A stretch of DNA of 64,000 nucleotides from positions 19,160,501 through 19,224,500 of the forward strand of contig CM077599.1 of assembly GCA_039654915.1 (NCBI GenBank), given 5' to 3'. The translations under genes and the position numbers were made by a program. The stretch's first letter is position 1. The number at the start of each line of letters is the position of its first letter. The notes below the pieces were generated by a model. The model searched no databases. It was not told the DNA's origin and worked only from the letters and a program-made list of their open reading frames with translations. This document shows, piece by piece, positions 57,613 to 64,000 of this stretch. This stretch comes from Aquilaria yunnanensis. Taxonomy: Eukaryota; Streptophyta; Magnoliopsida; Malvales; Thymelaeaceae.

Positions 57613-59638
57613 ACGACTTGAAATCATTACCGTTCATCCCTCCATTCATCCGGCTTTGGTTCAATTTTAGAATTTTCACTTCTTTTATTATCCAATGAGG
57701 CACCAGATTAAGCAAAAAGATAGAGAGGATAAAGTATTATGCCATGTTTATAGAGGAAACAACTGATCAAACCATCAGCAAGCTGAAGTCTGGAGCTGTT
57801 ATAGCCATGCATTTGTCTACTGTATTTTGGAGATTCAAACATGTATAAGGTGACACCATGACAGGGTGCTAGCTATTTCAGCTGCTTCATGTTTCTTGTG
57901 AATATCATGGTTCTGGCGCCAATTGGGTTAAGATTTCAAGAGAGGAAGGACCTTTTTATTTCTTATTCTTTATCCAACTTTTGATGTTCGGAAACCTAAG
58001 TTGGACTGATTAATCTTAATCGAGCCAGGGAAGCATACCTTTTTTGTGGAGCGGGGGAACTGTCTGCTTGGTTCACAAAATTGAATTCGAGATTTTTCAC
58101 TTGGAAAATTAAGCTACTTGTCACTTAAACTAGCAGATAATGGAGGGCTACCCTTTGTTTTATTTTTATTTTTATAATGTTTGTTTAAAAGTTATATCAA
58201 GTTTCATTGTTTTCTGAAAACGCGGGAAAGCATTAATAGCATTTTTTTTACAAAATACTAGTATAATTTTTATTGGGATTTTTCAGAAGGTGAATTGTCA
58301 TTTGTCCAAGCTACCCACTTCCAAAACCGTACATTTTATAAGAAGCCCGAAAAGTATTTGATGAAAAAAGCCTGATAAGTACCTGTGTACCATTTTTTTC
58401 AGGAAAAGATAACTTCCATTATTCTTTTGTTGTTTTCCTGCATCAGGTAAGGAAAAAATTTCAAGAGACTAATTAATTAAAATTATGGGTAAATTACAAA
58501 AGCCCCCAATGGTTTGATCTAATCTATAATTTACTCTCCATATTTTCAAAAACCTATATTTTATCTCCTACTTTCTTTATAATGTCCGACAAAAACTTTT
58601 AAAACACTAAATTAAACAGCTTAATAACTATGATCAAGAAATTTCAATATTTTTGATATTTTTTTCATAACTAATCAATATTTAAAAAATTCTGATATTC
58701 ATTTACTAGAAAAAAAATGCATTTACAAATGAAAAAAATGATAATTTAAAATGTCTATTAACTATAAAAAAAATATTGAAAAAACCGACATTACTAAAAG
58801 CTGACTATAGTACAATTTAAATTATAGTTTCAGAATTTATTATCAAACAGTATAAAAAAATCAGGAGGCAAAGTGAAAGTTTTCACAAATAAAAGAGAAA
58901 CTGTAGATTAGGGTAATCTTCAATGGGTAAATATAACTTTCCCTAAAACTATTGTTCAAGTTAGACGAACAAGAAATTAACCTTTAAAATGACATTGATT
59001 CTAAATTAAAAATAAAAAATAAAAATAGCATTAATGTTTCATTTTTAATAGGAAGCACGGCGGCAAATACCTACTTCCCAATGCCATACTGGAGCAAATC
59101 TACAAACTAATGCAGTTAAAAATAGCCCAAGTGTCATGTCATGTCGCGACTCGCGAGTTAGAAGCATTTCCAGCTTTGGGTCAACAAATATGACAGTTCA
59201 TTCGATGTCATGCCTTTACCACGATCAAATCAGGGAGGGAATCAGTGAACACAGCTGAAGCTAACAAACTTATCAGACAAGGAATTTCTTGACATGCAAG
59301 CAACGCAAGACAGCGCAGGGATCATATTCTTGCCATGATCAAGTATAAGGCAGAGGGGAAGAAATAGGTAGCAAAATCATCAGTAAGAGCTTTCAGAGCC
59401 CGCAACCGAACCAGGCAGACTGAATTGCTGTTTCTCAGAAACACGTCTGCTGTCACTTTTAAGGGCTCCGCCCACAAATATTACAACAAGCATAGCATAT
59501 GACAGGTCAGTAGCTAAACGTTAACGGGACGGAACGTAGAACCGGCAGATGCTGCCAGAAATTGTCAGACTAGTGACCCTTGAACCCAAACTATTCCTGT
59601 ATTGTCAGCTGTTATCTCACTGGACTGCCACCTACTTC
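57613..59638. other. Spacer between the convergent TIFY8 and LEUNIG genes
   Basis: Probably holds both 3' untranslated regions (TIFY8 from the left, LEUNIG from about 59240 on the minus strand) and one family B MITE (58487-58945). No coding sequence seen. Confidence 0.55.
58487..58945. mobile_element. MITE family B, copy 3
   Basis: GGGTAAATTACAAAAG at the left mirrors CAATGGGTAAATATAACTTT at the right. Inside are CTATATTTTATCTCCTACTT and AGGAGGCAAAGTGAAAGTTT, the same order as copy 2. Lies in the TIFY8-LEUNIG spacer. Confidence 0.65.
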
Positions 59639-62600
59639 TCACTTCCACAATTTCACATACTTGTCATGACTGGCCGATGCGATTAACCCTGTCACAGTTG
59701 ACACAGATAATGCTGCTATAAGTCCTTCATGAGCCGTCCAAGTCATGGTCTTCTCCTCCGCCATGTTCCAAAGCTCCAGAGACTGTATCAGGAAAACAAA
59801 ATTTCGCCCTTTAAAAATAAGTTTCATGTCATGTGGCAGAAATACGCCTTCATCCCACAAGTAACTCAACAGAATGGCAACCAATGCAGTTAAAGCTCAA
59901 GCAGCACTTACTAATAAATGCTCGTCATTGTAAAAGCATTGAACTTGAAACCATTTAACAGTAATTGGACCAGCCTTAGAACAAGATAAGCACCCACCAT
60001 ATTCTTCATTTATTTACCAGTTAAAAATAAGTTAAAATGCCCTACTACGTACATGCAGATGAAACAGAAGAAAAGTGCTTGTCATGTGGACCATGACAAC
60101 AACAACAATGGGGCTGACAATTGATATACAGGATTGGCATAGTCCATATAAACCACAGACGAACCCCTCAACTTGACCATGTGGAACCACACCACTTCAC
60201 AGCGAACACTTGGGCTATGTTTACTCAATTGTACTGCATTGAAATTCATTGAATATAATAGTAACGGAATTTAATTTAATGAGCTAAATGCAAGGCGACT
60301 AAATAAACATACCATAATTGTCCATAACTATAAGCATACAACAAAGAAAATTATTCAAAACAAGAACATAACATGCCTGATAACAACCAATGACCAGCAA
60401 CGATGGATAAGCAGGGTGGAAAATGCATGAGTGGAACTTATTCCCACTGCAGCTCAACTGATGAACACATTCCCCTTCACTTCCTGATCCAAGTGTCCAA
60501 ACTCTGACAGAGTCCTCACTAACAGATGCTAGAAATTTTCCGGAAGAATTCCAGCAAACGGAATGAATGGGTTTTGTGTGTCCCTGTTAATACAAGAAGT
60601 TAAATGAGAAGTCACCTACCCCAAGGAAAATGCATAACAAAAGCACATTCGAAAAAAAAGGGAGATTACAGCTATTTGCTCAGTAACCAAGCACATACAT
60701 CACTGACCACATATATGAGCAGCTCAGACATGTTCTTTCATGCTTCAGAATGAACGTTAATTGGTGAAAAGCTTTTTCTACCTGATGACTAAAGTAGTGA
60801 AAGTGACCAGATCAGAAGCTTGGTGTATAATTCAAATAACTAGCCACAGTTTCTGTGTTAATTTGGATTTCACCAGTCAGCTTCTATCAAATACTCAGCC
60901 CAAATCTGTTGTAACAAAATTTAAGATGCAGTAAAAACTCTTACCATTGTTTCCACATTTGCCCTCAACGAAAGGTAATAAAATTAAAATTTTGATGATC
61001 AGTACTACCTCACTGTTGAAAGCCACCTTCCAAATTATATTTTTCAAATATTGAATTAAATTCGAACGGTGTAAAGACAGCTAAATAGTAATACTTTTTA
61101 AATATTTGGGACTATTATAGGGAAATCATATAAAAAGCTTGCTATCTAAAGGAATGTCGAAAAAAAATTTGGGACCTCCAAAAGTGCAAATTGATGCAAC
61201 AGGCAAGTATGCCACAGAGGGAGTAGTAATTGCTACACGGTTCCTTTTGTTAAAAATAAATGTGAATTTTACCTATATGCTGACAACTTTAGCGGTCAGA
61301 AGGAGTGCGCGCACACACACATAATGAGGTTAGAGGGCAATATCATACTAAGCTGGACAACTAATTTATCAATGTAAAACTTTATAGTAGGTTTTTTCAT
61401 GAAATGCTACTTTTGATAATTAACGCATAATACATATATCTTCTACAATTACTAATATCATTCATGTGGTGGTGGCCCATCCAGTGAATGAAGTTGGGCG
61501 ACTCCCCATGCATTTTAATCCACATATTATACACATTAAATTCCAGTAACTTAAATTTTTTAAGTCGAGTGTCTTCATGTGCAATTTAGTATATCTATCA
61601 CATCTCACAACTCGTGAAGCACTTGCTTCAACCCCATTTCTTCATTAATAAAAGCATTTATTACTCACCCTGAAATAGTAGTGTTATGAAAAACATATAT
61701 GGATTGGTGCCAATACGTGAAACAAAAATCATGGGCACTATCAAAGTGATGCAATAATTCATAAACATGTCCATATTTTCTTTCTAACTCACTGGCAGTT
61801 TTCCCAACAACTATGAGGTCTAAAACCCAGCTTTTGCATGGTTATACATTCTACCACTTTGATGCTAAGTAATTGGCTGCATTTCTTTCACCATATTTTC
61901 CAGTGCACCCTCATTATTTTATCCCTAGAAATACTTGATACCACCCAAAGAAACAATACTTTGGCCAGATGGCAAGTTTATAGTGGCAAAGCTTCATAAA
62001 GTTGACCACTGTAAAGATAAATCACCTGTAGATATTCCTGCACCAGCTTCGCACTTGAAACACCAAAAAATGAAAATGCAAAAGAGTTGATTTTTACAAT
62101 TGTGTCCTCTTATTTAGAGCCACTACTAAGGGGAGAGTGGTCATTGCTTTGCCAAAAACCGACTGGTTCATGCTGGTAGTTGGTTATTCCTTAACTTTTA
62201 CTAACCTTAAACATTTTTAAAATTTTAAAACTGACCCATTCACTATTTTCAATTAATTATTACACTAAATTATTTGTGCAGACATAACACTATAGCACTA
62301 ATCAAGCTTTCTTCAACCAAATATACTCACCAGATATACAAAATGGTTAACATTTATAATCTAGTAATTTTCACGACAAACTTTTGAAGTATATGGTATC
62401 CAATAGAAGCTCTTTTCCCCATTCACATAGTCATTCTAAGGCAGCGCCTCCCATTAAACTATTTTTAATAATCAGCTGTTTCACTCTTGGTTGGCTCCTA
62501 CTTATTCAAATGATTCCATTGATTGTATTTACTTGAAATAAATGCCAGATTGGTCTCTAAATGTTGCAATAATAATGTTTCTTCATGTATAAACAAATTA

Positions 62601-63948
62601 TATGGGAAACAGAAACTAATGCTTACCATTCCTAGGCATAGTATTTTACTTTTTCTTCTGTGACAAAAAAGTAGTTTTCTTTTTTGTTTACACCACAAAA
62701 ATGCTTTTATTATCACCATATCTCCTTCACTTTTAAAGCTCTAAGTACTTGTACTTACTTGTAATGAATGCAGACAAGCTTGCGTCTCAACATCCAATAT
62801 AGACACAACAGTGTCGGCAGCTGCAGCAAGATACTTGCCCATACCAGGTTGAAATCTTAACTGAGTTGTTCCGCCCTGGGTCACATAAAAACAGTATTTA
62901 TGTACAAAAATTGGAACCAGTAGAAATCACCTACAGCCAAAAACAAGGAACAAGTTCATGCCTTGAACACTGCTGCACAGCTCCCATTATTTATACTCCA
63001 GCATCGTATCTCACCATCTCCATCACAAGAGCAGATAATATCATCCTTTGTAGGGTGAAAGTCCAGTGACATAACAGTGGCTGAGTGACCCATAAAAGTG
63101 CGCAAGGAATATCCAGGCTGCAAAGCAACCAGTAACAGAAGTTAGAGTCCACTGGAAAGAGAGAGGAGTAATATATGACTCAAGACATGGAAAATAGATT
63201 TCTAGCAACTTTAAACAAGTAGGATGAGAACCCAAAAAAATGAGAGTGCTACTAACATTGTCAGCATCCCAGACCCTGACAGTTTTATCAAAAGATGATG
63301 TTGCAAGACGTGACATGCTAGGACTGAAACGAACATCAGTAATCAGTGCTGAATGTTCTTCAAGAGTTGATTTTGGTTTCAAAGTATCCATGTACCACAA
63401 AACAGCCTGCACCATAAAAATAGCAAATTGATTGTAAATCTTCTCATGAAAATAAAGTTGAAACAATATCCCACTTCCAAGCAGAAATAGCATTCCATGC
63501 ATCAAAGTATCAATAAAATCATGCAAACATAGAAATAGGCATATGCATAATGGAATAAAATTCTATCAAGGCATTTGACCCAATATTATGGCACATGAGC
63601 TCTCCGTCAGAGAGCTGATTTTAAATAGCAGCCTTCTCTCCCCTCACAGAGACAAACACCCTTCAGAGGAAAAATAAATAAATAAAGACATGAGATTTCA
63701 AATAAACCTCAGATAGTACAACATGAAATGAAATTAAAAAATATTAAATCTTTTCACTGTATAATACAGATAACTCAAGTGTACTGCATGTGACATAAAC
63801 TCACCTTTCTATCATGGCCACCACTGGCAAGCAATTTTCCATCAGAGGAGAAGTGGCAACACGTAACTTTGCTTGTGCTTGCTCGAACAGAACTTACTTC
63901 TGTGAATGTGAAGCCTGAAGATGTAGGAGTTCTTGGATCATCAAATTG
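59639..63948 (-). CDS. LUG: LEUNIG transcriptional corepressor, C-terminal WD40 half (continues past the right edge)
   Basis: Six exons on the minus strand: 63948-63805, 63406-63257, 63117-62962, 62875-62759, 60583-60377 and 59782-59639, all phase 0. They encode about 303 residues covering the WD40 repeats. Motifs are [133 protein letters not shown] and the C-terminus [18 protein letters not shown] (STYLOSA in snapdragon) is a Groucho/Tup1-type nuclear corepressor that works with SEUSS to repress floral and other genes. These motifs fit LEUNIG better than its paralogue LEUNIG_HOMOLOG, which has a clearly different WD40 wording. The N-terminal LisH/LUFS and Gln-rich parts lie outside the window. 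Two introns start with GC (62961 and 60376). The 2.2-kb intron 60584-62758 shows no gene. Confidence 0.93.
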
Positions 63949-64000
63949 CTAATTTATTTATTTTTAATTTCCATTATGTCATCAACATGATCCCTATCAA

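Noticed and set aside
59639..63948. LEUNIG_HOMOLOG instead of LEUNIG
   Set aside because: [14 protein letters not shown] and [14 protein letters not shown] follow LEUNIG/STYLOSA; the homologue has clearly different residues at these places.

Overview
The window is nuclear DNA of a flowering plant, almost certainly a eudicot. It is AT-rich and has short-exon genes with GT-AG introns plus three GC-AG introns. It is dense in plant LTR elements, LINEs, MULE-like, hAT and Stowaway-type elements, and it holds genes that exist only in plants. Exact order or species cannot be read from the sequence.

Four host genes are supported by exon-by-exon reading. (1) 10755-12053, minus: PnsB3 (NDF4), a chloroplast 2Fe-2S subunit of the photosynthetic NDH complex. 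(2) 30451-33110, minus: a CHX-type cation/H+ antiporter. (3) 54186-57612, plus: TIFY8. (4) 59639 to beyond the right edge, minus: the WD40 half of LEUNIG. TIFY8 and LEUNIG are convergent neighbours, and their Arabidopsis orthologues are also neighbours on chromosome 4.

The rest is layered transposons. 1-10 kb holds MULE-like, Stowaway-like and hAT-derived non-autonomous elements, a local repeat family, a captured nodulin-like fragment and a 1.43-kb solo LTR (7835-9264, TSD TTAGT). 12.3-14.2 kb is a MULE-like element with a Stowaway MITE inside it. 14.4-30.0 kb is a nest. A 5'-truncated LINE was split by a 13.04-kb Tat/Retand-type Ty3-gypsy element (15174-28217, TSD GAATG) and, separately, by a 1.1-kb MULE-like element (28497-29640). 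The Retand element was itself hit by a 2.53-kb solo LTR (22503-25034, TSD CCGGC). 34-39.9 kb is a second, longer and degenerate LINE on the minus strand. 43.2-47.8 kb is a decayed hAT transposon with a 1.6-kb LTR in its transposase. 48-53 kb is AT-rich with several MITE families.

The most unusual feature is an antisense gene inside the Retand element. It lies on the minus strand between pol and the 3' LTR and has five exons with canonical GT-AG introns. Once the solo LTR is discounted it gives an open frame of about 669 codons: an N-terminal region like the plant 'putative gypsy type transposon' family, a charged middle and a long coiled coil. A TATA box and G-box lie upstream of it on the minus strand. 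The sense gag-pol frame of the same element has eight stops and two frameshifts.

All coordinates and motifs were read by eye. Family names come from recognition of motifs, not from a database search.
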